Shown piece by piece: positions 46,424-56,700 of a stretch of DNA of 64,000 nucleotides. The stretch is taken from assembly GCA_022828225.1 (NCBI GenBank), contig JAJEJG010000006.1, forward strand, positions 1 to 64,000, given 5' to 3'. Every line of letters begins with the position of its first letter. The first letter of the stretch is position 1. A model generated the notes under the pieces. It made no database searches. It saw only the letters and a list, made by a program, of their open reading frames with translations, and was not told the origin of the DNA. This DNA is from Nitrospirales bacterium. Its GTDB lineage: Bacteria > Nitrospirota > Nitrospiria > Nitrospirales > UBA8639. Position numbers and translations under genes: made by a program.

Positions 46424-46743
46424 TTCCGTCTCCGCTTGAACCCGGGTTCCCATTTTTCAGGATCGGGCAAATACGCTGTGATCAACACAGCTTGATTTGT
46501 ACGACCAGAGGGAAGTCCCCACACAGCGTGGACCGAACGCCCATCTTTTGTTCGTTGGAGTAGAAGAACGCAGGGTCCTTTGGGGTAGTTCGGATAATCT
46601 TCAATAATTTTTGCTGCTGCCACACCTTCAATAAGCTCTCTTGCAAGTAATCCGTCAGCAATCAGTTCATCGTACCCGTGCTCCGAAATTCGGACATTAC
46701 CCTCGGCAATCAACGCCTGAATAGTATCAAACGTATTACTCAC
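46420..46743 (-). CDS. DUF4258 domain protein
   Basis: The protein is 107 aa. The pattern VRISEHGYDELIADGL near 17-32, EDYPNYPKGPCVLLL and a VHAVWGLP strand fits DUF4258, a small fold related to RelE/BrnT-like toxins. The C-terminus is basic (FKRRRK). A four-base overlap with the next gene marks a two-gene unit. Toxin activity is inferred, not shown. Confidence 0.75.
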   Translation of the reverse strand: MSNTFDTIQALIAEGNVRISEHGYDELIADGLLARELIEGVAAAKIIEDYPNYPKGPCVLLLQRTKDGRSVHAVWGLPSGRTNQAVLITAYLPDPEKWEPGFKRRRK

Positions 46744-46819
46744 AATACTCGTCGTCGTCGGTTATGTCTATAGATGAGTTGTGATGCATCAGGTCTACAC
46801 AAAATAAAACGCCGGACTC

Positions 46820-47584
46820 TCATTGAAATCGCCCCTCATGTTTCATCGAATCGATCCGGTCCGCCAGTTGTCCCAAGCCGGTCAGGTATCGCTCCAAGAG
46901 CTTGGGCAGTTCATGTTTTCCGGGAGTGCTGAGACCGCGTTTCAGGCGCCAGACTTCCTGGAATACTGAAGGATCGACGGCCAACGTGGCCTGCAATTCC
47001 TCCAATACTTCAGGGGATTTCATGTTCGACGGGCGATCCAGCAGGCGGTACAGGCCGCGGAGACACGGGAGTAGCGAGGTCAACGAGAGGGGTAAGAGGG
47101 TTTGAATGGCTTCAACCCTTCCCCATCCTTCGACGTAATTTTGGCGGACACGCAAGAGGTTGGCATGGACTTCCTGCCGGCATTGGAGAAACAGGTTCGT
47201 GGTATTGACGTACAGTTCCGGGAACGGATCACGTCCTTCCAGGAGGACGTGTTGTTCCTTGATGCCCAGAAATTCCAATGGAAACGCGTCCGATGATTGT
47301 TGAAGGTCTTTGTGCGTGAGAAACAACGGGGCGACGATCTTTTCCCTGGCCCATTGTTTGTGGATGCCACCCCACTGTTGAAGCACGGGTTGCGTGATAT
47401 GTTCAATGACGATCAGGACGTTGATATTGGAATATCCCGGCAGGAACTCACCTCGCGCCGCACTGCCATAAACGAGAATAGCTTCGAACTTCAGGCCCTT
47501 TTGTTTTTTGATGGAACGGAGAAAACCGCGTAGCAGGTCGTGCGTATCTTCCTGTAACTGTGACCAGGGTGGATTGGCGGACAT
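46820..47584 (-). CDS. Nucleotidyltransferase-fold protein without catalytic Asp
   Basis: The protein is 254 aa. Residues 34-60 form the nucleotidyltransferase loop (GSAARG at 40-45), but the metal-binding D-x-D is replaced by Asn53-Ile-Asn55, so transfer activity is probably lost. The rest is helical (about 130-250), like the substrate-binding part of kanamycin-type or MNT/HEPN-fused proteins. It lies just beyond the toxin-antitoxin patch but has no HEPN partner gene. Function unknown. Confidence 0.7.
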   Translation of the reverse strand: MSANPPWSQLQEDTHDLLRGFLRSIKKQKGLKFEAILVYGSAARGEFLPGYSNINVLIVIEHITQPVLQQWGGIHKQWAREKIVAPLFLTHKDLQQSSDAFPLEFLGIKEQHVLLEGRDPFPELYVNTTNLFLQCRQEVHANLLRVRQNYVEGWGRVEAIQTLLPLSLTSLLPCLRGLYRLLDRPSNMKSPEVLEELQATLAVDPSVFQEVWRLKRGLSTPGKHELPKLLERYLTGLGQLADRIDSMKHEGRFQ

Positions 47585-47623
47585 GCTTATGGCCTCATCC
47601 GTGACGCGTCGTGGGATCTGATT

Positions 47624-48895
47624 TTACGAATGCGCATGAGGTGGTCGTTGGTCTGCGCGAGGGTCAGGCACGAATCCCAGAGCCAAAAAACGATCCAATA
47701 ACCCGAAGGGTGGAGTCTCACGAAGTCCGGCGGTCGCAGTCAAGACTCGATATTTCAGCCGCTGGTTCTGATCGATGGTGGAAAAGACCCGGTTGCGCAG
47801 CCATGCGAGTGCCGGATTCCCCGTATTCCAAAAAAAGGCTTCTTCATCGGCAAGCCGTTGCAGCATTTCGACTTTGGGACGACGCTGTTTTTCGAATGTT
47901 TTCAAACGCGATGCTTGAAAATTGTCTTCTGCCAGACACACAGGAACAAGATCCCCCAACACCGTGGCATCGACCATCGCTTGCATGCGCCCTTGAGACG
48001 CATGGGGATTCATCCCATGGGCCGCATCTCCAATCAGCACGGCCCCGTCGGTCACCCACGTTTGCGCGCGGGTACGACCCGTCGGCATTACGGTGGTTTG
48101 CTCCCAGCCGGTGAAGCCGTGAAACGTGGCCGAGAGTTCAGGATAAATCGATGACCAGCGTTTTTGAAGCGGTTCGATCCCGGCGGCCCGTATCGTGTCC
48201 TTTGCCGTTGCGTCGATGAGGTAGACGAGATAGATTTTTTCCTTCGCAGCCGGGAATAAACCCAGAATTTCTTTATTCCCGAGAAAGTACTGCGCTTCCT
48301 CCAATTTCTCCGGGCAGTCCAGGATGGCGACAAGGTAGCTTTCAGGGTAGCGATACAGTTTGGCGGGAATGTCGAGTGCGCTACGAACTTTGGAAGCCGG
48401 CCCATCGGCCCCGACGACCAATTTGGCGGAAATGCGTACGGGTTTGCCTTGAACGTCCGCTTCGACCCCGATGATTGTATTGTCTTTTTTCAAGACATTG
48501 GTAAACGACGCGTTGTACCACAAACCTCCCGGATTCTGTTTCTCCAGGGCTTCGAGTACCGTCCGGTGTGCGACATGCGGTAAGGTGACGAGGGCGCGAT
48601 TATAGGGAGGAGACAATTCGTCGTAATCGATCGAACACAGCCGCTGCCCCCCAATTTGCCTAAAATGAAAATGCCGGACGGGTTGCACCGCGTGTCGCGG
48701 CAATTGATCCAACAGGCCCAGATCGTCCAAAATTTTCTGCCCGTTCGGCTGGAGGATTTCTCCGCGTATCCCGTGGGGAGGCCCTGAAGCCTGTTCGAGA
48801 ACGAGGGTCCGGATACCTTTCCTGGCAAGCAGAAGACCCAGAATTGCCCCTCCGCCTCCGGCACCGACGACAACGACGTCAACGTGTATGTCCAT
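47624..48895 (-). CDS. FAD-dependent monooxygenase (PHBH/UbiH fold)
   Basis: The protein is 423 aa. The FAD-binding GxGxxG motif is at the N-terminus as VVVGAGGGGAILGLLLA, and the second FAD motif GDAAHGMNPHASQGRM lies near residue 285. An internal VVGADGPASKVR motif (DG motif) near 165 completes the flavoprotein hydroxylase signature. The substrate is unknown; quinone-ring or aromatic hydroxylation is common in the family. The last ~60 residues are less conserved. It ends 40 bases before the NTase-like gene. Confidence 0.88.
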   Translation of the reverse strand: MDIHVDVVVVGAGGGGAILGLLLARKGIRTLVLEQASGPPHGIRGEILQPNGQKILDDLGLLDQLPRHAVQPVRHFHFRQIGGQRLCSIDYDELSPPYNRALVTLPHVAHRTVLEALEKQNPGGLWYNASFTNVLKKDNTIIGVEADVQGKPVRISAKLVVGADGPASKVRSALDIPAKLYRYPESYLVAILDCPEKLEEAQYFLGNKEILGLFPAAKEKIYLVYLIDATAKDTIRAAGIEPLQKRWSSIYPELSATFHGFTGWEQTTVMPTGRTRAQTWVTDGAVLIGDAAHGMNPHASQGRMQAMVDATVLGDLVPVCLAEDNFQASRLKTFEKQRRPKVEMLQRLADEEAFFWNTGNPALAWLRNRVFSTIDQNQRLKYRVLTATAGLRETPPFGLLDRFLALGFVPDPRADQRPPHAHS

Positions 48896-48950
48896 ACGAA
48901 GGAAAGGAGCGAATCGAAGGACTCAGGATTGGAATCCCCCGGCAAACGGC

Positions 48951-49322
48951 CTATTCAAATATCTTTTGGAAATGCTCGTCGGCTTCTTCCCATGCGGTGG
49001 CATTCGTGTTTTTCAGCCAATCTTTCAGAAAAGCCTTCTGCTCGGGCGAGAGCATTTGCTTGATCTGGTGGGAACGGCCTTGCAGGGGCTGTAAAAATCC
49101 GACCTTTTTGACGGGGTCGAGCGTGGCAGTCCGTACGTAAACATTCGTATAAGCCCAAGGCTTGTCATCTTCCCCCTCCCCTTGGAGCCAGACCGAAATG
49201 TACTTGTCCATGACGAGTCCGGAACTGTCCATCGCCGGATCCGTTTCATGAAACACCTCATTCTCCGTTTCAGATAACGGGACGGCTTCATGAGCCCGAA
49301 AAAGAAAATTTCGATTCCACAT
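48951..49322 (-). CDS. Hypothetical protein upstream of the monooxygenase
   Basis: The protein is 123 aa and acidic; mixed secondary structure ends in a helix (KAFLKDWLKNTNATAWEEAD). It has no signal peptide or cysteines. It precedes the FAD gene by 55 bases on the same strand and may be cotranscribed. No family is recognised. Confidence 0.5.
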   Translation of the reverse strand: MWNRNFLFRAHEAVPLSETENEVFHETDPAMDSSGLVMDKYISVWLQGEGEDDKPWAYTNVYVRTATLDPVKKVGFLQPLQGRSHQIKQMLSPEQKAFLKDWLKNTNATAWEEADEHFQKIFE

Positions 49323-49550
49323 GAGGAAAAAGGGGGTTACAAGGAACTGGTTTCATAGTGGCAAGGAGCCGCCATGAAAGTCAAATATGGCTTCTTGGGC
49401 AAGATAACCCTTGTATTTTCTTGTCGGCTTGTCATAGTGTTATGGACGAACCTCTCGTGGAATAGTGGGTGCCGAGATTGTTTTGCAGAAGGCGCTCATG
49501 AGATGTACAGCACCACTTATCGAATCACACAAAAAAAGGAGTATCGCCTC

Positions 49551-50171
49551 ATGAAACCATGGCGTCTCACTGGATTTCTTTTGGCCGTTCTGTTCATTTC
49601 CGGATGTCAAGGGACTGGACAAATCACCAAATTACGTATCCAGCATGTTGAATCCGCAGTTGAGTCCACAGCGTCGCCCCTCACGGTCGCAGTCTCTCCT
49701 TTCGATGATAAACGGCAACCGTCAAAGCACTTGGGCATGCGAGTCCGTGGAGGAGGCGAAACCTATTTTGACGTGCTGGACGGCACGCTGAGTCAACGTG
49801 TCACGAACTCTTTCGTCGATTTCCTGACCCAGGCGGGGTTTTCCGCCGTACCGGCTAATGGCGCCGGTTCCGCTAATGTAAGAATTGAACCGACTATCCA
49901 AAAATTCAAGGTCGAGGCGACCGATGAAGCGTTGGCTACCCACCTCGAAGTCGATACGATCATGGCTTTCACCGTCCATAATGCAGCCGACGAAAGTACC
50001 ATTCGAATTTCAATCGGAGTCGGCGGAACGGATTATGAAGTATTCTTCTCCAAAAAGGATCTGGAAAAACTCATCGGGGAAGTACTCGCTGAAGGTTTCG
50101 AAGAATTTCTGGAAAAAGTTGAAGTCCAGGGACAGGCCCTCAAGTTTCGTCTTCCCGAGGAAGCCTCCTGA
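49551..50171 (+). CDS. Lipoprotein, possibly YajG-like
   Basis: The start ATG 49551 gives a clean lipoprotein signal ending FISGC (Cys near 19), 206 aa. An in-frame ATG at 49374 also has a good ribosome site (AAGGAG) but would bury that signal inside the protein. The domain has VAVSPFDDKR and GMRVRGGGETYFDVL segments and a long amphipathic C-terminal helix, like YajG-type lipoproteins; no precise function is known. It is convergent with the DCC-family gene. Confidence 0.6.
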   Translation: MKPWRLTGFLLAVLFISGCQGTGQITKLRIQHVESAVESTASPLTVAVSPFDDKRQPSKHLGMRVRGGGETYFDVLDGTLSQRVTNSFVDFLTQAGFSAVPANGAGSANVRIEPTIQKFKVEATDEALATHLEVDTIMAFTVHNAADESTIRISIGVGGTDYEVFFSKKDLEKLIGEVLAEGFEEFLEKVEVQGQALKFRLPEEAS

Positions 50172-50190
50172 AACCGGATTTGCCCCCCGG

Positions 50191-50574
50191 TTAGGGTTCT
50201 TCACTCGCACCAAACCACCGATAGCGATATCTCGCTACAAATTCATAGCCGGCAGTCATGGCCTGACGGCACAAGCGAAACCTCCAGAAAAACAGAAGGA
50301 GTTTTCCGCTCGTCAGGCCGTGCAGGAACGGAAAAAACGCTTCCAGCCCACCGACAACGGTCCCCTGTTCATCGATCCAATATGCCATGGGAGGCCGGGA
50401 GTCAGACTGATGGCGGCTTCCCAGATATTCCGTGGCCTCCTGACTGGTATAGGGAAGAAACTGGACGGTCGAAGAACGCTGCTCCAACTTTTGCTTCACG
50501 GCTACGCAAAGACGGCAGTGAGAGTCATAAATCAAACATCCGGACCGTGGATACCGGCGAATTTCGTCACGCAT
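50191..50574 (-). CDS. DCC-family thiol-disulfide oxidoreductase
   Basis: The protein is 127 aa. The N-terminal redox motif IYDSHCRLC (YDx2CxxC) is the DCC/DUF393 signature and the thioredoxin-like fold follows. The C-terminal half is aromatic and Arg-rich (FFWRFRLCRQAM, ARYRYRWFG). It may take part in disulfide or cytochrome metabolism. It ends 20 bases from the convergent lipoprotein gene. Confidence 0.82.
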   Translation of the reverse strand: MRDEIRRYPRSGCLIYDSHCRLCVAVKQKLEQRSSTVQFLPYTSQEATEYLGSRHQSDSRPPMAYWIDEQGTVVGGLEAFFPFLHGLTSGKLLLFFWRFRLCRQAMTAGYEFVARYRYRWFGASEEP

Positions 50575-50602
50575 GTTCCATCCTGGGTCTCAGGCCGTTC
50601 GC

Positions 50603-51634
50603 CTAATTCGCAAACGTGTCTGCGACCTGCTCCGGGGACACGACCCCTTGCTCCGTAATGATTCCGGTGACGTATTTCGCGGGCGTCACGTCAAAGGCCG
50701 GGTTGAAGACGGCCACGCCTTTCGGGGCAATCCATGTTTCTCCATTCATGGTGGTCACTTCGTGGCCGGGACGTTCTTCGATAGGAATGTCAGAACCGGA
50801 GGGTGTTGAAACGTCGATGGTCGAAGAAGGGGCCGCCACGTAAAAAGGGACATTATGGGCCTTGGCGAGTACCGCGACGGCATACGTCCCGATCTTATTG
50901 GCCACGTCTCCATTGGCGGCGATACGGTCGGCGCCGACCACGCACAGATCGATTTTACCTTGCCGCATGACTACTGCGGCCATGCTATCCGTGATCAGGG
51001 TGACTGGGATGCCATCTTCCATCAACTCCCACGCCGTCAACCGGGCACCTTGAAGAACGGGTCGGGTTTCATTTGCAAAAACGTGTACCTGTTTCCCCTG
51101 TTCCGACGCCGCCCGGACCACTCCCAATGCCGTACCGTATCCGGCCGTGGCCAAAGCTCCGGCATTACAGTGGGTTAAGACGCTGTGCCCATCCTTGATC
51201 AGGCCGGCTCCCTGTTGGCCCAGGGCTTTACACATCGCAAGATCTTCGCGTTGAATCGCCAAGGCTTCCCGCACGAGCCGGGACTGGATCTCGGCTACCG
51301 TGCAGTCACGATTTTCCTCTACAACCTTCTTCATGCGAGTCAGGGCCCAAAAAAGATTTACGGCCGTGGGACGCGTTGCGGCCAATTGATCGCAAATTGC
51401 CCAGATATGCCGTTTAAACGTCGAAACATCGTCCGCGGAAAGGGACTGTGCGCCCAGCGCGACCCCCATGGCGGCAGTCACGCCAATGGCCGGCGCCCCC
51501 CGCACCTTCAGCTCTTGAATGGCCGATGCCACGGCAGCCACGTCTTTACACTCAAGCAGTTCGGCCCGGCCGGGCAACCGGCTTTGATCAAGGAGCCACA
51601 CGCTCCCTTCTTTCCATTCCACTGTCGGAATCAT
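50603..51634 (-). CDS. mtnA: S-methyl-5-thioribose-1-phosphate isomerase
   Basis: It turns MTR-1-phosphate into methylthioribulose-1-phosphate in the methionine salvage pathway. The 343-aa protein belongs to the eIF2B-like family: [17 protein letters not shown] (about 46-62), [20 protein letters not shown] with the catalytic Cys, and [19 protein letters not shown] with the catalytic Asp. No other mtn gene is in the window. It is 39 bases after rtcB on the same strand and may be cotranscribed. Confidence 0.95.
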   Translation of the reverse strand: MIPTVEWKEGSVWLLDQSRLPGRAELLECKDVAAVASAIQELKVRGAPAIGVTAAMGVALGAQSLSADDVSTFKRHIWAICDQLAATRPTAVNLFWALTRMKKVVEENRDCTVAEIQSRLVREALAIQREDLAMCKALGQQGAGLIKDGHSVLTHCNAGALATAGYGTALGVVRAASEQGKQVHVFANETRPVLQGARLTAWELMEDGIPVTLITDSMAAVVMRQGKIDLCVVGADRIAANGDVANKIGTYAVAVLAKAHNVPFYVAAPSSTIDVSTPSGSDIPIEERPGHEVTTMNGETWIAPKGVAVFNPAFDVTPAKYVTGIITEQGVVSPEQVADTFAN

Positions 51635-51673
51635 GCCTCAAACCTTTCAGCGATCACTCAAGAACCGGAATGC

Positions 51674-53131
51674 TTACCCTTTGATGTTCCCTATCGGCAA
51701 TAATTCGGCCACTCGTCTGGTAATCCCGGCAGCATTCACCGACTCCACTACGTCGGATATATTCTTATACGCGATTCCGGCTTCTTCGGCCAATCCCGAC
51801 ATCGAGACCGCTTTCACCATGATGCCCCGTTGGGCCATATCTTGCTGAAGAGTTGTCCCGCGGACCGTTCGTTTGGCTTGAGCGCGGGACATCGTCCGGC
51901 CGGCACCGTGCATCGTCGATCCAAAGGATTCCGTATTGGCCTGTGGCGTCCCTACCAACAGGTATGACCCGGTCTCCATTGAGCCGCCGCAGATAACCGG
52001 TTGACCGACCGCTCGGAACGGTTCCGGCACATCGTGATGCCCCGGACCGAACGCCCGGGTCGCGCCTTTACGATGGACGAGGAGGTCCTGCTCGTCATAC
52101 CGTTCGACTTTGGCGATATTATGGGCTACGTCGTAGACCTGCCGCATGCCGAGCCGTTCGGGAGACTCCCCAAACACTCTACTAAAGGCTTCACGAATTT
52201 GATGGGCAATGACCTGTCGATTGGCAAAGGCCGTGTTTGCCGCACAGTTCATGGCCGAATAATAGCGTTGCCCTTCCGGTGATTGATACGGTGCACAGGC
52301 CAATTGTTGATCCTTCACGGTAATGTCGTATCGTTTCATGGCCTTTTCAAAGATTCGAACGTAATCGGTGCAGACCTGGTGCCCGAGGCCTCGAGAACCG
52401 CAGTGAACCATGACCACGATCTGGTCATGTCCGTGGATGCCGAACTGCCCGGCCACGTGCCGGTCAAAAATACGGTCATTCGTGACGACTTGAATTTCAA
52501 GATAATGATTCCCCGAGCCCAACGTTCCCAATTGCCCCATTCCCCGTTGGCAAGCGTGTTCGGAAACGCAGTCAGGGTCTGCTCTTGCCAAACAGCCTTG
52601 CTCTTCCGTATGGATGAGATCACTCTCCCATCCATACCCTTGTTCCACGCCCCATTTTGCGCCTTTCCGCATCACGTCCTGAAAGGTGCGTCGGGACAGC
52701 TTCACAAAACCTTTTGCTCCGACCCCGGCAGGTACCGTTCGAAACAATTCCGTCAACAGGGCATCCAATCGCGGTTGTACGTCGGACAGTGTTAAATCCG
52801 TGCGAATCAGCCGCATTCCGCAATTGATATCATATCCCACGCCGCCGGGAGAAATGACACCGTTGCGAACGTCAAGCGCCGCCACGCCACCGATGGGAAA
52901 TCCATAGCCCCAATGTCCATCCGGCATACACAGGGCATACCGTTGAATGCCGGGCAAACATGCCACGTTCGTGACTTGCTCAAATACGCCCGCGTCCATG
53001 GCTCTGAGAATCTTTTCCGTTCCATAAATTCTGGCAGGAACCAGCATGCCCGCCTTTTCCGTCTTGGGGATTTCCCAGACAGCCTCGGCAAGCCGATTCA
53101 CTTGCATCGCCGTGGAAAGCTTCAACTTCAA
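51674..53131 (-). CDS. rtcB: RNA-splicing ligase RtcB
   Basis: It joins RNA ends with 2',3'-cyclic phosphate (or 3'-phosphate) and 5'-OH, using GTP and Mn2+. The 485-aa protein has the metal-binding Cys in GGVGYDINCGMRLI (about 98), HGAGRTMSRAQA with the guanylated-His region near 400, and the Mn ligands in MVHCGSRGLGH. The start is uncertain: TTG 53131 or 53125, or ATG 53107 (MQVNRL), the most RtcB-like N-terminus. Archease is encoded just upstream, so the ligation pair is complete. Confidence 0.95.
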   Translation of the reverse strand: MKLKLSTAMQVNRLAEAVWEIPKTEKAGMLVPARIYGTEKILRAMDAGVFEQVTNVACLPGIQRYALCMPDGHWGYGFPIGGVAALDVRNGVISPGGVGYDINCGMRLIRTDLTLSDVQPRLDALLTELFRTVPAGVGAKGFVKLSRRTFQDVMRKGAKWGVEQGYGWESDLIHTEEQGCLARADPDCVSEHACQRGMGQLGTLGSGNHYLEIQVVTNDRIFDRHVAGQFGIHGHDQIVVMVHCGSRGLGHQVCTDYVRIFEKAMKRYDITVKDQQLACAPYQSPEGQRYYSAMNCAANTAFANRQVIAHQIREAFSRVFGESPERLGMRQVYDVAHNIAKVERYDEQDLLVHRKGATRAFGPGHHDVPEPFRAVGQPVICGGSMETGSYLLVGTPQANTESFGSTMHGAGRTMSRAQAKRTVRGTTLQQDMAQRGIMVKAVSMSGLAEEAGIAYKNISDVVESVNAAGITRRVAELLPIGNIKG

Positions 53132-53203
53132 ACCTCTATTAGCACTTCATGCTTATGACATAACTCATTGAATTACAAAGATGTATAATCAGTGAACTTC
53201 ATA

Positions 53204-53656
53204 TCATACGTCCAGGACAACTCGTGCATACCAACCATCATCGCTTGGTCTGACGGCAAATAAATGCTTCGTCACCGCTTTGATATCAGTTCGTAATTCC
53301 TGCCGAGTGCCATCAACGCGATCACCGATGAGAGCGGCGTCGAGATGCCACAGGTTGTTTTCCGAATCAAGTCTTACGGCGGCATGAACGTCGTGAAAGA
53401 CAACCCCTTCGGCATCTTTGAGATACACGATGGCATTCAGCCATTCGAAGAACAAATCCTCTATTTCACTTTCTGATCGTCGATAATTCTGCGTCCAATT
53501 GGTCCCGACGGTCAGTGGGTCCGCCATGACTTCAATCAAAGCCAAGGCCGCCGAGGCAAATAATTCCGACACGGAATCGCCCGTGGCTTCAAAAGCCAGA
53601 TCCCCCAAGGCAATTTCATCAAGAAACCGGTGTGCTTTCCCCATCTTGTCTGCCAA
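53204..53656 (-). CDS. Archease, RtcB activator
   Basis: The protein is 150 aa, typical for archease (about 140). The FLDEIALGDLAFEATG and SELFASAALALIEVMAD N-terminal segments, the DLFFEWLNAIVYLKD centre and the RTDIKAVTKH end are clear family marks. Archease speeds RtcB guanylation and widens its NTP use. It lies 72 bases before rtcB on the same strand. The usual DHTAD reads DEIALGD, so one family Asp is shifted. Confidence 0.88.
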   Translation of the reverse strand: MADKMGKAHRFLDEIALGDLAFEATGDSVSELFASAALALIEVMADPLTVGTNWTQNYRRSESEIEDLFFEWLNAIVYLKDAEGVVFHDVHAAVRLDSENNLWHLDAALIGDRVDGTRQELRTDIKAVTKHLFAVRPSDDGWYARVVLDV

Positions 53657-53768
53657 TGAAAGTCAGAGAACAAGGTTTTCGCTTTACAGGCATTCGGAAA
53701 AACGAGGCTGGAAAACGATAAAACGTACGGTCCTGAAGAAAAACCGGAATGGGACGTCATGACATGTT

Positions 53769-56700
53769 TCAGTACGGTTCCATGAACGTATCCTCGAGTT
53801 CCTGCTCTTGGGGCTCGCGTGCCGGAGACTCGGGTATGTTGTTGTCCTCAGGGAACAGTAATTTATTCGGCAACGTGACGGTATTTTTCAGAATCGACAA
53901 TGCGAATTTAGCGAATCCTTTTAGACCGAGCGCCACGGACTCCACGGCCAGCGGCTCAACCGCCGGAGCCTGAAACGGTCCTTTAACGGAAAACATGGCC
54001 AAGTCGATCCCCTGCTCTTCATCGTCAAGTAAGAGATGCATCAATGGAATTTCTTTAAGAAGCTTGAAATACGAACCCAAGGGGCTGACCGCAGTCACCA
54101 CATCCAACTCATCGTTCATGAGGTCGTATTGCCCCGCAGCCGTCATTTTCACAATCGGTCCTTCCATGACGATGTCCGTCGAAGCAATGCGGCCATCGAC
54201 AACGGTAAATGTTCCGGTTTGACGGTCAAAGGGATACCCGTCTTTTTCAAGATCAATCTCCCCCTGCAGCATATTCGGCAAATTCATGATAGCTAAAATT
54301 TTTGGAATAACGACTCCTCGTTTGATCCGGGCGTCTCTGACTGAAAGTTTCAACGTTCCTTTGAGGGTCGGAAGTACGCCGAGAGGATTTTTGCCATGTC
54401 CCTGTATTGCGCCTTCCGCAGAAATCAGGCCCGTCACCAAGCGTTTGTCTAGCGTTTTCTTATCGAGAAAAGTTCTTTCCAGGGTTAACAAAGGAATCGA
54501 GTCGATCGCAAACCACGTTTTCATCGTGGCTGGTTGTTGTACGGGCAGATGGACTAGCAGGCGACCTTGAACCGTCCCCTTGCCGGCCCTTCCCCGAACG
54601 CGATCGATGCGAATGACGCCGTTCTCAATTTTCAATTGACCGGTTAGTTTCTGAAAATTCAGGTCGCGGTACGAGGCCCCATTGAATCTGAATTTCCCGG
54701 AGACTTTAGCCGTGTCGGCAATTTTTTCCAAAAGCTCCCGAAAAGAAGAACGTTTCTCGTCTTTTGGCAGTAAGAGGTCAATGTTGAATTGAGACGCAGC
54801 CAACGCCAGGGTCATATTGGGTTTGCTATCCCACGCAAGAATGATTCCCTGAGCCTGACTTTGAGAGTTCTCAAGATTCCATTGAAGCTCTTTTAGTCGG
54901 GCGGCATGACCATTCAATTTCACTTGAAACGCCACTTGAGAAATCGGCGACCTCACCCCTTGGAGATTGACGACTCCGTCCGTCAAGGTCACCTGTCCCG
55001 ATTTACTCCATGATCGCCAATCACTTCCTCTTCCTCGAAGATTAATGAATCCCTTCATAGTCCCTGAGGAAATGGTTTTCTCAAATAATCTCAGGTCCGG
55101 CGGTAGCGACTCGAAGTGGATCGGATCCGCCGTCAGCGAGGCATTGAAGGTCACCGTCCGGGCAAAATCAAACTCTCCTTTCCCGGCAAGGCGAATCGAG
55201 GGTAGACTCAGAAGCATGCGCTCGAACGTGATTTCATGTTTTTGGCCCACCTGAACGTGAAAGTCCAGATGGCCGGCAAGGCCCGCAGGTTTATAGAGAA
55301 TACCGGGAAAGAGAATTTCCACTCCTTGCAATGCTACCCTGCCCTTCACCGCGGGGTTTCGCAGGCGACCCGAAATCCTGATGAAATAGTCCGTCTTCCC
55401 TGAAACCGTTTTATGATCCAGAATCGTTGGGGCAGACAATAGACTTGCCAGATCGTTATCAGTGATATGACCTTCAATTCTCAATTCATCAACATAGGAT
55501 TGATCTTCGGGGGCAATCGTCCCTTGAATTTGAAAATCGCTTTCTCCGAAGAGCCCCCTAACGTTTTCGAAGCGAAGGTCATTTTCGGAAAAGGCAAAGA
55601 GTCCTTCCACTCGAGTAAGAGGCTTGCGAAGTCCGGGCAACTGCAGGACGATCCGTTCAGGACGGTATTCAGCACTTTGGAACGAGATGGATTGAGGATC
55701 GTTCAGCAGCCCGGCAAATCGCAGGGTCAACAATCCACTTCCGGCCTTGCCTTGCAACGTTTCTTCAGGCCGTTGGGGTACGTTCCACCCGGCAAGGGTT
55801 TGCATGAGGCCGATAATCTTTTTAGCGGAAACCTGACCTCCGAATTCCGTTGTCAACCAAGGTCCTTCCTCGGCAAAGACGACCATCCCTTCACCTTGAG
55901 TCACGGGCAGTTCATTATATTGGCCATGAAGGTCAAAGAACCGAATCTCCTCAGCCCCGACATTGATGGCGCAAGCAATCTCTTTGGCATTCCCCAGCGT
56001 AGAACCGAAGTCCAATGTTCCTTCCGAAAGTTGAAATTTTCCTGTCAGTGCATAGCCAATCCGCGTGTGGGCGGAGCTCGTGAAGGCTGCGGAAATCGTT
56101 TGAATTTTGCCGCTGATGGATTGACGGTGAATGGCATCAGACAATTCAGACGGAATCAGTCCTGCGGGCAATAGTTGGGGTAGATGCTGAATGGCGACAG
56201 GCGCGCTGGACCAGTGCCCCGAGAAGGTTGGCGGCTCAGGTCGCCATAACCCTTTCACGATGACTTCTGAATTCAAATCAATGCTGTCGGTCAACACCAC
56301 AAGATCGGATATGGACAGATCATAGCCTTCAATGCCGGGAGCAAAACGGAGGTGTCCTTGGACCTTGGTTCGTCCTTGCAACCCAAGCGGTACTTCCTGT
56401 ACTGCGAAAAGATCGGCAAATAGCACAAGCGTTTCACGGTCAAGGTCCATGCGAGTATGGAGGTCGAATTGAGGCGACGCGTCACGGCCTATTGTCCTTT
56501 CCTCCCCGACAAACCCTCCAATATCATGGAGTGTCCCATAAGCAGAAAGCACGGCCCCCTCGTCTTCTTCGGAAAATCGCGCGGATAGAAACATTTCCGT
56601 GGGGCCATTCCATACGAGTTGCTCTACTTGCAGTTCTACGTCTTCCGCGTGAAGGATAAACGCGGATTCACGGCGATATCGATCTTCCAGATGGACTGTG

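Noticed and set aside
49374-49550. An upstream start for the lipoprotein gene with a good ribosome site
   Set aside because: It would bury a clear lipoprotein signal peptide inside the protein; ATG 49551 fits the family better, though the upstream site may drive a short leader.
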